64,000 nucleotides of DNA from Asterochloris sp. CNOR1 (Eukaryota > Chlorophyta > Trebouxiophyceae > Trebouxiales > Trebouxiaceae). Each line of letters begins with the position of its first letter. Position 1 is the stretch's first letter. A program made the translations under genes and the position numbers. The stretch is from positions 682,001-746,000 of the forward strand of contig OZ017761.1 of assembly GCA_963969365.1 (NCBI GenBank), given 5' to 3'. The notes beneath the pieces are model-generated. The model was not told the origin of the DNA, did no database searches, and saw only the letters and a program-made list of their open reading frames with translations. This document shows positions 46,301 to 57,097 of the stretch, one piece after another.

Positions 46301-49300
46301 GCTTCAGTCTGATGCCAGCACCATTGTTTGGTGCTCTCCCTTGTACCCTTGGAGCCATACATGCCAGACTGATGCAGCCCCTCACCTCTGGCTCTGTCAG
46401 CCATGCCTTGCCGCGCTGTGTGGCTCCGCGGCGCCAGGCCTCATACTCTCTCCGCAGCTCATCAACTGAGGCCCTGGCACGCACCCAGTCCTGCTCCTCC
46501 AGCCACCTGTGCAGAGCAGAAGGATGCTAATATTCAGCTGTACACAGGAGCATCCACTCTGCAGCGCAGTGAGACAGCAGCAGCTCAGCAGCAAACTGCC
46601 AGCATCCCTGTGTCGAGTCCTGCTGCTCCCGCCAGAGAGTGTGGGAGACAGCACCACCTCAGCATGACAACATCCTTTTGCCAGGCAGGCAACCTGCCGA
46701 GCAGATGAAAGAAGCAACTCAGTGGGATGGTGAGGCTATCCAGCAGAAAGATGGACCAGCTCGCCATCTTAGCAGAGCAACAGATTTGCCCAAAAATGGC
46801 ACAACGGCTGCTGCAGGGCCCACCAGCAGGCATGAGCTTAAGACATCTTTGCAAAGCGGCCATAGGCCAAGCAGCCAGCTTTTTGTATCCTTTGAAGACA
46901 TATTGCCTGCACAGCAAGCTATCTCACTTGCGGTGCTCTGCCTCCTGCTGCGCCTGCTCCTCAGCACGCTGCTGCTTCATAGCAGCCTGCCGCTCTGCCT
47001 GCACCAGACAACACAGGCGTTTTCTCAGGCAGGACAGCTAAGCTGTGCTTGAGTTCCAGCACCTACCCTTCATCAAGGCACAGGAAAGCCTTGCCTCTCG
47101 CTCAGGGGGACTGGCTGCTCCAGCCACAGACCACATGAGATGCCAGCCCAAACCCACAACATCATGACGCAGCCACCTTGCAGTTGGCAAAGCACAGCAG
47201 AGCCTCAAGCCTCCCTCTGGAACCACTTGCAGCTACTCACTTGCACCATGGTGCCGCAAACCTCACAGAAGCACCCCAACGCCTTACCTCTCGCTCTGGA
47301 GCCAGCTCCAGCCACTGGTCTTGCGACATGTCGCCCATGACCTCGGTGAGGTAGTCCTGCTGCCCATTGTTGTCCACCGTGCCCTCGCCATCGCCGAAAA
47401 TGTAGTTCATCTCAAAGGCCTCCATGGGCACCTGTGGGCAGGCGGCAGTGCTCCCACCCATCTCAGTGGCAGCAGACGGGCACAGGGTAGTGCTGACAGA
47501 GTGGCTTGATGTCAGAGACCCCCTTGGGTGCTGCAGGCAGCTGACTCTGGTTTCTGAAGCACTACAGCATGCGCATACCGCACCAAGGAGAGAAGACAAA
47601 CAGAGCATACCAGCAGCGAGCTGCTCAATCGCTGGAGCATCCATCCCCAGCATGAGACACCCCAGCTGGCCTGAGGTCATGCGCTTGCATGCTATTGCAA
47701 CATAGGGAATATTGCAAGCAACCTGCCTGGATTGAGGCAGACCACCAGTCAGCCCCCCCCTCACTGGATGCCCCTGCTGGCTTGAGCTCAAACCAGCTGC
47801 CCTCAGAGCTCTCCAGCTCCCACCTGTTGAATTTGGCATGCATCTGGATGCATGGGCGATGCCTGCAGGCAGCTGGGTCACCTCAAACAAGTGCTGGTCC
47901 TGCAGAAGATGTTGGGTCACACCGCTTGGCATGCCTTAGGTGCCCAAGGGGCTCTGCATGCAGCAGCTATGCCTTGAGCTGGTTCTGCCCTTGCAGTAAA
48001 ACTTGCCTCATGGTGTTGCCGCCCACACATCAACAACATGCATGTGAGGAGTGCTGCTCAATGGCAGTTTTGTTGTTGCCAGAATGGGGAAGGTGTGAGT
48101 GAAAGGTGGCCGGGGGGGCGCACTTTTTGCAGCGGCCGTTGCAGGTGTTGCTCCCCACCTGAGCACCTCGCTGACACTTCTATTAAACAGGACGGTGGCT
48201 GCCTGCCCTGCCTGCGGCACCTCTGGGTGCACCAGGTACAGCCAGTGGGCCTTGCCCTGTGTGATTGCAGCCACATCCAGCGGTGCCTGAGCACTACTGC
48301 GAACATTTCCTAAGCTGGCAGCTGCTGACTGTACAGCAGACTCATGCTCCTGCTGCTGCGACTGCTGGGGCATGCCATTGCTGCTGGCTGCAGCCGCTGC
48401 GCTGTCAGCCTCTGCTGACAGCACAGCCTCCACTGCAGCCCCTGCAGCAGCAGAGCAGCATGAAGTGGCGTCTGCGTAGCATGAGGCGCAGGTGCGCTTT
48501 GGAAGTGCAAGGGAAGTGTTGGTCGGCAGTGTCATGGAGCAGCCTTGGCAAATGCTCCTGCATATCAGCACACCTGCCAGGCAGGGATGGCAGAAGTGCA
48601 TGCAGTCTCAGGCAGCATCAGGTCACAAACACGGCATGCAACCATTGGGGCCAGCAGTGGTCTAGCCTGCAAAAGAATGATCTGGGGGTCTGTATGCAAT
48701 GTGGCTACACAGGTGAAGTTGTGCAAGCTTCCAGTCCATTGAGCTGACCAGGCAGGTCCTCATCGACAGCCTGCGTTTCCTGGACTGCCCTCTCTGCCAC
48801 AGATGCAGCGTGCTGGCTGCCAGGCTTGTGCTCATGCCACAGGTCCACTGTGCCAAAGACAGCACTTTCGGGAACCACTGCAGGCTCTTGCTGCTCGTGT
48901 ACCGGCGCAGAGTGGCCGTGCTTGCCGTTTGTCGGCTGGCAGCCTGCAGGCACCTCCTGCTGGAAAGGGTTGCTGCTTGAAGCGGCCTGCAATCAGTCAC
49001 GAACCTCAGCGTCATACAGGGCAGGAACTATGCGTGTGCAGTGTGCCGGCCCAGGCCTCGGGTGCACACAGAGTGCTGCAGCAAGCCAAGCTGGTTCGGT
49101 GACATGGAGCAGGCTGATGAGAGCCAGCTGGGCTGACAAGAGCCTCAAATGCATGGGTCATCAGGGGGTGGCTGGACGCCTAATGACAGAGTGCCTTGAT
49201 GTCAGCCTGGAACCCCTTCTGCCTGAACCAGGGCAGGCACCAAGAACAATTTCAAAGCTGCTGAGAGCCTGGGCTCAGTCTCCAGACATGGTCTAGCTCA

Positions 49301-51357
49301 GACAACACTAAAAGGGTGCCTAGAGGCTGACACCTTGACAATGCCCATCTGCAGACCTGATCCTAGCAGGGACTGCCGCGCTTTCATCCGAAGCCCTGGC
49401 AGTGCTACTTCACTGACCTGGTCTTGTGCAGGTACCAGCACGCCCAGCAAGGTTCCTGACCATTCAGTGCTTGCATTAGGGAGGCTTCGTGTGATCGTCA
49501 CCTGACCCTAGACGCAGGGGTGCTGCAACATTTGTCTGGCAGGTCCAGCCTGCTGACTTGCACTTGCACTGGCACTGCTATGCACAAAGCTTCAACGCTG
49601 ACGTCCTGACAGTGCTACCTTACACTTGGGACCCTAGCAGGCACTGCCACCCTCACAGCTGGCAGCCTAGCAGTGGGGGCCCGCCGACCTTATTTATTGC
49701 AGGCACCACCACGCCCAGCGAGGTTGCCACCTGCTGCAGCTCCTGGTTCTGAGCGAGCAGTGCAGCCCTCTCGGCCTCATCCATGCTCTGCAGCTTTCTG
49801 GCAGCCATCTGCACGGCAGAAAGGGGCACCATCACTCAGGATAAGCTGACGGGGGCAGGGTGCCTCTGCAGATACAGCCTTTCCAACTAAAGCAGGCCTT
49901 CAGCATCTTGCAGCTTGTTGGCAGCTATCTGCACAGCAGGAATGGCGTTACAAGCCAGCGTCTGCTGGGAGAGGCAATGCACAATTGCGGGAGGACTTGC
50001 CCCAACATGTGACTGCAAGCTTGATACATGGATGCAGAGTGTGCGTCCACAAATGGGCCAGGTCATCAGGTCCTGTGCTGTACCTTCCCTGTGATGGAAG
50101 GTGCGGCTATGCCTGCAGGTGGCCATAAAGCAGCTCATTCCCCTCAGGACCCAGCCAAGCAGATCCAGCGAGAGCTGCCCTAAGTGCTGCAAGCTGGCAC
50201 CTACAATGTACCTCAAGCCTCAGTCACACAGAATCAAGCTGGAGCTGCCTACGGTGCTGCAAGCTGAGACCTGCATGAGGTCACCTCACAGAGCTGCGCA
50301 ATGATCTGCTAGAGGCGCTCACTTCAGCTGCTGGCAGCAGCCATCCACCAAGCTCCTCTGGTGTGGCAGCACAGCGGCAGGGCTGTACTTTGGGGGACCT
50401 GCCCCCAGTATGAATGTCAGCCAAAAGCTCTCTGCTGTTGACCCTTTTCAGCTGCCCTGCAGCTCAAGTGGTGCTCACCTTGCGCAGCCGCTCATTCTCC
50501 TGCCTGATGAGCTCCACGTCATCCACATCTTGTTCCTCTGCTTCGCCGTGCCTCTGGGGAGGCTGCAGTGTTCCCTGCACATCGACCATGCCTTTATCAA
50601 ACTCCACGCACGAGCTTTCAACGATGGCCTTGGCCTGGGCGGCCTTCTGAACACCATTTATGGCATACGCTCAACAAATTTGCAAGCCCAGGTACATGCA
50701 GGAAATGCCTGCACGCTGGGTTTCGACTGCCTTGATGTGATAGAGCTGTGATGTTGATGTCATTTGATTACAATGCAAGACAGCTCTCCTGAATTGTGCT
50801 TACTGTCAGCATGGCAGCAGGCAGCGTAAGACGAGACACTTGCCACCGCTGGCTTGGCACTGCAGCAGGGGACGCCTGCAGCTGTTGCTTGCTTCCAATG
50901 GCTCTCAATGCAAGACAGCACCTCTGCCTCAGCTGGAATGCACCGTGACAATGTATCACTGCCTCACCACGCTGCTCTTGCCCTTCCTGGCGCTGCCGCC
51001 CTGGTTTGAGCGCTTGACTGCACATGTCACACTGGATGCGCGCCTGGCGGGCGAGCAGTCCCCTGTGGGGAGGTTCAGCAAGCTCGAGCATGGCCCTGCA
51101 TGCATGAAAGGGAAGAGGCAACTTCAGGAGATGAGACAAAGCAAGATGCTGGATGCTGCAGAGTGCCCAGGCACTTCGAAAGACCAGTCTCTGCATTGCC
51201 AAGCCTCTTGTGAAAAAGGAGTGCGAAGCAATGGCCAGCCATGATAATTACCTGGCACGAGTCTTTTGTCGATGCTTGGCAGCCTCTGAGAGGCACTGAG
51301 CGGGTTGTACTGCATGAGAGCATGGGTGCCAGGATTGGTGCGCATAGTCGACATCAT
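37349..51357 (-). CDS. SS3: Starch synthase III, plastidial (three CBM53 modules + GT5)
   Basis: Extends alpha-1,4-glucan chains of starch from ADP-glucose in the plastid. 27 exons join in phase (1238 residues), in gene order: 51357-51252, 51095-50968, 50646-50479, 49808-49731, 48986-48749, 48441-48159, 47862-47727, 47431-47288, 46998-46928, 46506-46386, 46042-45914, 45660-45485, 45076-44947, 44490-44333, 43987-43906, 43627-43514, 43017-42875, 42339-42135, 41393-41311, 41054-40904, 40370-40307, 39946-39773, 39161-39070, 38721-38575, 38119-37952, 37605-37463, 37433-37349. Exons 1-2 give a transit peptide with a likely cleavage region [10 protein letters not shown]; a coiled coil follows. Three CBM53 modules show [28 protein letters not shown] and [14 protein letters not shown]. 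The GT5 domain has [47 protein letters not shown] and [11 protein letters not shown]. The last exon is the least certain. Confidence 0.94.
38208..38275 (-). repeat. Echo of the SS3 exon 25 acceptor junction
   Basis: About 65 bp similar to 38093-38156: GGGACTGCA, CCATGGCAATTATCTG versus GCATGGCAATCATCTG, and GGGCATGCAAGTGGC versus GGGCATGTGAGTGGC. Confidence 0.88.
38467..38550 (-). repeat. Two echoes of the SS3 exon 24 end (GC donor)
   Basis: CAGCTTGCTGTGGTCAG (38469) and CAGCTTGCCTTGGTCAG (38517) copy CAGCTTGCCTGGGTCAG at the real exon end near 38567. The first breaks the donor-like sequence; the second keeps it. Confidence 0.85.
38573..38574 (-). other. GC splice donor, SS3 intron 24
   Basis: CAG then GCAAGC on the minus strand; the join gives the invariant [17 protein letters not shown]. 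Confidence 0.85.
39541..39690 (-). repeat. Two in-frame echoes of the SS3 exon 22 end
   Basis: Read on the minus strand in one continuous frame, the exon end gives [15 protein letters not shown], then [15 protein letters not shown] (39624-39690), then [15 protein letters not shown] (39541-39600). The order and frame show serial duplication of the exon end plus donor. Confidence 0.9.
40786..40850 (-). repeat. Echo of the SS3 exon 20 end
   Basis: TCAAAGGCAGAGGTGGGGAA and GTGACGAAGCGC resemble 40908-40972 (TCAAAGGCATAGGTTGGGGA, GTGGTGAAGCGC). Confidence 0.85.
42015..42110 (-). repeat. Long echo of the SS3 exon 18 end
   Basis: About 95 bp corresponding to 42122-42220, including AAGCGCGCATCGTCGCATTC versus AAGCGTGCGGCATCATCATT and GTGACGCACCCAAACATGC versus GCGTCACGCCCAAACATGC. 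Confidence 0.88.
43185..43310 (-). repeat. Echoes of the SS3 exon 17 acceptor junction
   Basis: Minus-strand translation gives [15 protein letters not shown] near 43200 against the real [16 protein letters not shown] at 42980-43015; a weaker copy lies at 43270-43310. Same frame as the exon. Confidence 0.82.
43512..43513 (-). other. GC splice donor, SS3 intron 16
   Basis: AAG then GCAAGC; the join keeps the family spacing between the third CBM53 and [11 protein letters not shown] eleven bases earlier in the exon is an in-phase alternative. Confidence 0.6.
45762..45772 (+). repeat. Poly-G run of 11 bases
   Basis: Homopolymer in the SS3 intron between exons 11 and 12. Confidence 0.9.
47725..47726 (-). 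other. GC splice donor, SS3 intron 7
   Basis: CAG then GCAGGT; required for phase with the next exon ([12 protein letters not shown]). The GT four bases later would break the frame. Confidence 0.7.
49905..49935 (-). repeat. Echo of the SS3 exon 4 acceptor junction
   Basis: Minus-strand [13 protein letters not shown] mirrors [13 protein letters not shown] at 49788-49818, about 115 bp upstream in gene direction. Confidence 0.85.
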
Positions 51358-51587
51358 TGTGCCAAAACGGCCCTTAAAAGGCACTGCCGTGATGCATTGC
51401 CGATGAAACGTCTGAGTTCGGAACTCTTGGTGGATCCTGAATCTAAATGATAGTTCCTGTTTGCGTTCTTCTGCCCAGGACGGCTGCAGCATTTGACAGG
51501 CTCACTGAGCCAACATCTCGCCTGCTAAGCAATTAAAGTCAAAGCACACTGCAATTGATAGATCTCCCAAACCAATCCCGTGACACA
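51358..51587. promoter_or_regulatory. Shared upstream region of SS3 and ASADH
   Basis: 230 bp separate two divergent start codons, so the promoters must be compact or shared. On the SS3 side the frame is open upstream of 51357, so the true SS3 start could be slightly further up. Confidence 0.5.
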
Positions 51588-54500
51588 ATGCCAGCCTTGC
51601 TACAGCGACAGCTGCAGCAGAGAGCGGTGGGCAGGCAGCTTGTAAGGTCTGCGCGGCAGCAGCTTCCCATCTGGCGATGCAGATCTTGCCACAGATTGGC
51701 AGTGCGTGCTGCCAAGACTGCAGATGGCCCCACTGTGGCCATCGTTGGGGTCAGTGGTGCTGTGGGACAGGAGTTCCTGAGAGTGAGACCACTACTGCCG
51801 CCTCTGCTGCCTTCACATGCCATTTGATGGCACCTGCTGCGCTGCACAGCATGTGTGCAGGGGCCAGCCTGACCTTTTTACCTGCTGGCTCACAGAAGCA
51901 AGCAGCTCAAAACACCCACAGGGTGTAGCCAGCAGATGCCCAACATGCATGCTGTGCATGCACAGGTACTAAAAGAGCGGGATTTTCCCTACGGTAACAT
52001 GAAGATGCTGGCGTCAGCCAGGTGACAGTCAGGCAGTTTAGGACTCTAACGCCTTACTGACAAAGTAGCTGCTATGGTGCACTGGCTAAGGCTGCTGGCT
52101 CCAAGCGGAGCATGATCATCTGATGCGAGCGCCAGACGCAGTACATTGGTTTCCACAGCTGCCCTACAATGCATGCAGGTCTGCTGGCAAGCAGGTGCAT
52201 TTTGATGGGTCCAATTACACAATAGAGGAGCTGACTGAACAGAGGTAATAGCTGCCGCCTTTTCAGTCCTAAATGATGCATGCTGGGATGGCTGTGAAGT
52301 TGTGTGGCCCTCAATGTGCGCACATACAGAAGCTTTGTCCAGACAGGCAGAAAGCAGCACATCCATGGCCTGGCTGAGCTGCAATCCATATGGAGGACTG
52401 CATTGGACTTCTGAGTCTGCACCTGAGCCAGATTGCTGAAAGGTGTGCTGCATGTGCAGCTTCAAGGGCGTCGACATCGCTCTTTTCAGCGCTGGAGGGT
52501 CCATTAGCAAGAGATTTGGGCCGCTTGCATCTGACCTTGGCTGCACGGTGAGGCAGGCAGATGCTTGCCAACAGATGTTTATGGCAGCATCCTTTTGAAC
52601 CTCCTGTCATCTGCTGCACATTGCCGCTGCGGTCTCCTCCTGGTCGTCAGGTAGGGCTGTCAAAGTTGCTTGGTGGTCAACTGACTCATAGTCAGCAGCC
52701 TTCCACAACGTGTCAGCCCCTCAAGTGGTGGCTGGTGTAAGTGGTTCACAGCAGACAGCAGCTGTGCAGGCTGGGGTACCACAATCAAGCTTTGTAGCAC
52801 AGATGCTCTGAATGAGGAGAGAACAGCTGCATGCCACGGCTGCCTGGTGCAGGTGTCCTGCCCGGCTGGTTGCTTCACTTGTCTCAATGCTGCGCAAACC
52901 CAAGGTAGCAACATCGAAACGGCTGTCAGCTGCAGGTGGGCTGCTAGCGTGTCAGTGCCACCGTCTCAAACAGCTGCGTGGGCCCAGAGCAGTGGCACCT
53001 GCAAGAGCTGCCTGCTGCAGGTATGCGGCCAGCATGCCAGTGCCACCACTGTCAGATGCTGCGTGTTCCCACATCAATGACACTTGTAATGGATCCCTGC
53101 TGCAGGTGGTGGACAACAGCAGTGCATTCAGGATGACAGAGGGGGTGCCCCTTATCATTCCAGAGGTCAATGCAGATGCCATGAAAGGCATGAGGTGGGT
53201 GCCACATTACATGCACAGCTCATGTACATGAGGCTCATGCCTTTGCACAGGGAGTGTTGGATGCAAGTCTATGCTGAGCAGCTGGAGCAGTCACGCCACG
53301 CTGTGGCCTCAGAAGGCCAGACTGAGTCGTGCAGTGATGCGTTTGTGGTCATCCCCATGATGGCCCTGCGCTGATATGCACTGCAAAGCGTCCCGCTGAG
53401 GGCCGCTCCCATTGCATTCTTGCAGCTCGTAGGTACCTGTGTAGAGCATATGCCCTGCAGCATTGGCGATGTGCTTCACAGGATTACAGACAGCGTGAGA
53501 GTCCTGTCATACATTGCAGTGCAGAGACGCCTCACCTGTGCTGCAGGTATGGCAAGGGTGGCATCATTGCCAACCCCAACTGCTCCACCATCATTGCGCT
53601 GATGGCTGTGACGCCGCTGCACCGGGCTGCAAAGGTCAACCGCATGGTGGTTAGCACCTACCAGGCAAGCGCCTGTGCATGGTGCAGCGTTGGCAGTGCA
53701 CCAGGCTTGCTCTGAACACTCTATGCAGAAGCAAGGCTTGGGGGCTCAGTGTTTTTGCTGCTCCAGACTCCTGAACATCAGTAAAACCCCCGTACTTGCT
53801 GTAGGCGGCCAGTGGGGCTGGCCAGGCTGCAATGGACGAGCTAGAGCTGCAGACACGGGAGTCTCTGGAGGGCAAGCCCATCACAACAAACATCTTTCCC
53901 TTCCAGGTGGGCCATAGCTGTTGTCTTGTGAAGTGTGGTCGCTAAAGGGCAGGCCTCAGACTTATGCATGCAGATGCTGCACAAGACTGGAGCTGTCGCC
54001 GAGTGCCCGTGACAGACTCGCTGTGGCAGCTGTTGGGCTCGTTTGCTGCTTCCAGCTGCAGACCCTTAGTACGCAGATGCGGCTCATGCATCACGTGTGA
54101 CCTGTACCCTGCGGACTCTCTCACTAGCTGTCTGCTCTTGAGTACATCTGCAAGCTGTTGAGGCAGCAGCTCCAGGGTCTGCACCTGCAGCTGGACCTCT
54201 GCTGGCAGCACAGCCCCTGTGGCTCCCCCTGGTGCCCACTGACAGGCTGCGTGCTGCTGCAGTACGCCTTCAATCTCTTCAGCCACAACAGCCCCATGAC
54301 AGAAAACGGCTACAACGAGGAGGAGATGAAAATGGTCAAGGAGACCAAGAAGATATGGGGCCAGCAGGATGTCAGCATCACAGCCACCTGCATACGCGTG
54401 CCCATCATGCGGGCGCATGCTGAGAGCATCAACCTGGAGTTTGATCGTGACATCAGTGAACAAGAGGTGGGGTGCTGTGTAGAAGGATGATGCAGGGCTT

Positions 54501-55006
54501 GGGAGAGGATGTCATGCAATGCAAGCTCTCAGGTTCAGCCCACATCCCTCCATGTAAAACAAGTGATTGCATTAGGCCCCTACATTGCTTTCGTTGCTTC
54601 AGCACATCAAGCTGTGCTGCAGGTTACTGAACTCAGCTTTGGGCACCCCTCTGAGGTGCTGCACGCTGCTGCAATGCGATGCCAGGCCGCTGTGAGCACC
54701 TTCTGGGCATGCTCCTCTGGACTGCCTGGTGCTTTGCAGGCTGAGGTCTCACTGCTGGCTGTGTCTGCACTGCAGGCACTGGACGTGCTGTCAAAGGCCG
54801 ACGGCGTGTCCATCATCAATGACAGGCAGCAGAACAGGTTTCCCACCCCCCTAGACGCCAGCAACCAGGACGATGTCTATGTGGGCCGGGTGCGGCGAGA
54901 CATTAGCAGGGGCGACCACAGGGGCCTGGATCTTTTTGTGTGCGGTGACCAGATCAAAAAGGGCGCCGCATTGAACGCTGTGCAGATAGCTGAGCTGCTT
55001 TTGTAG
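51588..55006 (+). CDS. ASD: Aspartate-semialdehyde dehydrogenase, probably plastidial
   Basis: Makes L-aspartate-4-semialdehyde from aspartyl phosphate with NADPH, the branch point to Lys, Met, Thr and Ile. Nine exons in phase: 51588-51782, 51966-52021, 52179-52244, 52460-52547, 53106-53194, 53547-53664, 53805-53906, 54263-54466, 54776-55006, giving 382 residues. About 45 N-terminal residues rich in Arg, Gln and Ser look like a transit peptide before [17 protein letters not shown], the nucleotide-binding loop. Further motifs: [21 protein letters not shown], the catalytic Cys in [25 protein letters not shown], and the active-site His region in [12 protein letters not shown]. The C-terminus is [14 protein letters not shown]. 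Intron 6 starts with GC (donor after 53664). Complete gene; divergent from SS3. Confidence 0.96.
52937..53075 (+). repeat. Internal duplicate in ASADH intron 4
   Basis: 52939-52985 and 53026-53072 share TCAGTGCCACC/CCAGTGCCACC, GTCTCAAACAGCTGCGTG versus GTCAGATGCTGCGTG, and a preceding CTGCAGG. Confidence 0.7.
53665..53666 (+). other. GC splice donor, ASADH intron 6
   Basis: CAG then GCAAGC; the join to 53805 gives VSTYQ-AASGAG, invariant in ASADH. Confidence 0.88.
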
Positions 55007-55145
55007 GTTTTGAATAGATCAGAAGTGCTGTTGAGGCCCCCTTGGTGGCAGATCACCTGCCCTGCTGCTGCTCATGAGCTTGCGTCCAGTCGTCATCTGG
55101 ACAGCATTTAGGCAGCCCTTAGTCAAACAAGTAGTGACAATCACA

Positions 55146-55150
55146 TGTAA
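55146..55150 (+). terminator. TGTAA motif of the ASADH gene
   Basis: TGTAA lies 140 bp after the stop at 55006 on the gene strand. Confidence 0.55.
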
Positions 55151-55710
55151 CCCATACTCCTTGAAAGACGCCTTGGAAGCTGGGATTCATATGTGTTGGC
55201 TCAAGGTGGCCACCTGAAGGTACGTACCATTTGGTTGACTCTCTTTACATTTGAACACCTGCTCGCTGGGTCCAGGCCAGGGCAGGCCAGGTTCGAGGAA
55301 GGCTGCAGTTTTTGCCTGCCACACTATGCCCAGCCAAGGAGTGCCATGTGCTTTCAGCATGTTGCAGCGTGCTGTGCCTGGCTGCCTCATTGACTGCGGC
55401 AGACCGGCCAGACCCTGATGGATGCCAAGCAGACATCGACATGCATTGGAAGAGCAGGCAAGGCAACAGCTGCACATGTGTGCACAAGGCGCTGTACAGC
55501 ACATGTGAGGCTTCACTGTTGGATTTTATCAGCTTCATCATCATTGCTGATGAGGCACGCCCTGCACCTGGCAGTTGATGCCTGCAGCATCCTGCGGCAC
55601 AGCTTATGCCAATGACATGTCTGAAGATGAACACCGATACACAGCACAACACTGATGGATAAGCGACATCAGTAGTTGGGATGTCACAACTGTCAGTTTT
55701 GGAAGGTCAA

Positions 55711-56852
55711 CTAGAACTGCAGCAGGGGTGCACAGCCCCCCACAGGATGCAAAGCAAGCAGGTGCGTCACGGTGTTGTTGACTCCCTGCATGGGAGGTCC
55801 CAGGCCAGCTGAATCACGCAGCAGTGTTCTCAGGACGCGGGCCTTTGGCAGGAAAACCTCTTGGATGGCTGCGCATCGCTGTGTGCCCAAGCTGAGGGTC
55901 AGGTAGTTCTCGCAAACAATTTTAAAATTGATCAAGCTGGTGGGCAATGGGGCTCCAGTTGAGGCATCTGGCCATGCTAGAGGCAGTGCTGCAGGGTACA
56001 ATACATGGGGTTGGGGCAGCCACTGTGGCGCATGACGCCTGGGAGCCGACAGCCACGCGCATGTGTGGTTGGCTGGGCAGGGCCGCTCACTCCAGCAGTC
56101 CTCACCAAGGCTGTTGAAGGCCAGGACCGCTGAACGCGACGCTGATGTCTCCACACAGATGACTTGGTCTGTGGCTACTCCTGCCGGCGGCTGAGCACTG
56201 CCAGCCACTTTGGAGTGCTGGCCCCCAGAGTGGCAGGCACCAGAGCTGTCAGTGACTTGCAGGTCTGGCAGGATAAAGGTGAGGTCTTGTTGCTGCAGCT
56301 GATCACCCATGTGGACAACTTGGGCGTTGTGGAGGAGCAAAGATGCGGGCTGAATAACCAGGTGGGGCTGGGCTGACGTGTTGTACAGGAATTGGGCCGG
56401 TCTTGATGCCAGCCGATAGAAGCCTCGCAAAAATTGTTGTGGTAGTGAGCCACAGGCCTCAGGGTTTTGAAGGGAGACCAGGAAGTCTTCCTGTGCCGGG
56501 GCAAGCCAGCTGGTTGGCTGTATGTCAACCGTGTACTGCCCGCTGCTGTCTGAGATGGCCTCTGCCAGCGCAACATCTGGGGCCATGTCTGAGCTGACAC
56601 TGAGCTGCGCTCCTGCACAGAAAAGACAAAGCTATCTCCTGGCTGAGTGGCACTTTGGAGCTGGAGCTAGAGCAGCAGGCAGTTCACAAGAAGGCCTTCA
56701 GGCACACCTGTAAAGCCGCTGTCTTGGCAGAATATCTGACCATGTAAACGGATCACCAGGCCTGCCATTGCTTGATGCTCTGCACTTCTGGTCAAGGGGA
56801 GCCACGCAGCCATCACCAACAAGCTGCCAACGAGGGAGAGGACTTGCATCAT
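55711..56852 (-). CDS. Secreted protein with an Ole e 1-like N-terminal domain
   Basis: Two exons join in phase: 56852-56708 and 56612-55711, for 348 residues; the second exon is one of the longest uninterrupted coding stretches here. The start is the ATG at 56852, giving a clear signal peptide (MMQVLSLVGSLLVMAAWLPL) with cleavage near TRSAEH. The mature N-terminus VIRLHGQIFCQDSGFTGAQL followed by ISDSSGQYTVDI resembles the beta-sandwich pattern of Ole e 1/prealbumin-like domains: a Cys after a G-x-I/V strand, then a D-x-x-G-x-F/Y strand. Possible N-glycosylation sites are in YNTS, ANHTC and NNTV. The C-terminal 200 residues contain several Cys but no motif I recognise. The role is unknown; a cell-wall or extracellular function would be a guess. 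Confidence 0.6.
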
Positions 56853-57097
56853 TGTTGCTGTGTTCAGCAGTCCTGCAGATAGAGATCTTGTGAGTTTGAA
56901 GACTGCACTTATGAGTACAGGCGGCAAAGGCACTGCTGATGACATGGCTTACCAGTGAAACAGCTGCAGAGTTGCCCAGGCTGCAACAATAGAAGTTCTG
57001 CCACCTCAAGAGCTTTCGGGGATTTTGTTGACCAACACTTGACCAAGAGGTTGCGGATGTAAATTTCGCAGTCAGCTGCTTACAGGCAACGCCCGAC
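56853..57097. promoter_or_regulatory. Shared upstream region of the secreted-protein and PCD genes
   Basis: 245 bp between divergent start codons. No regulatory element was identified by eye. Confidence 0.4.
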
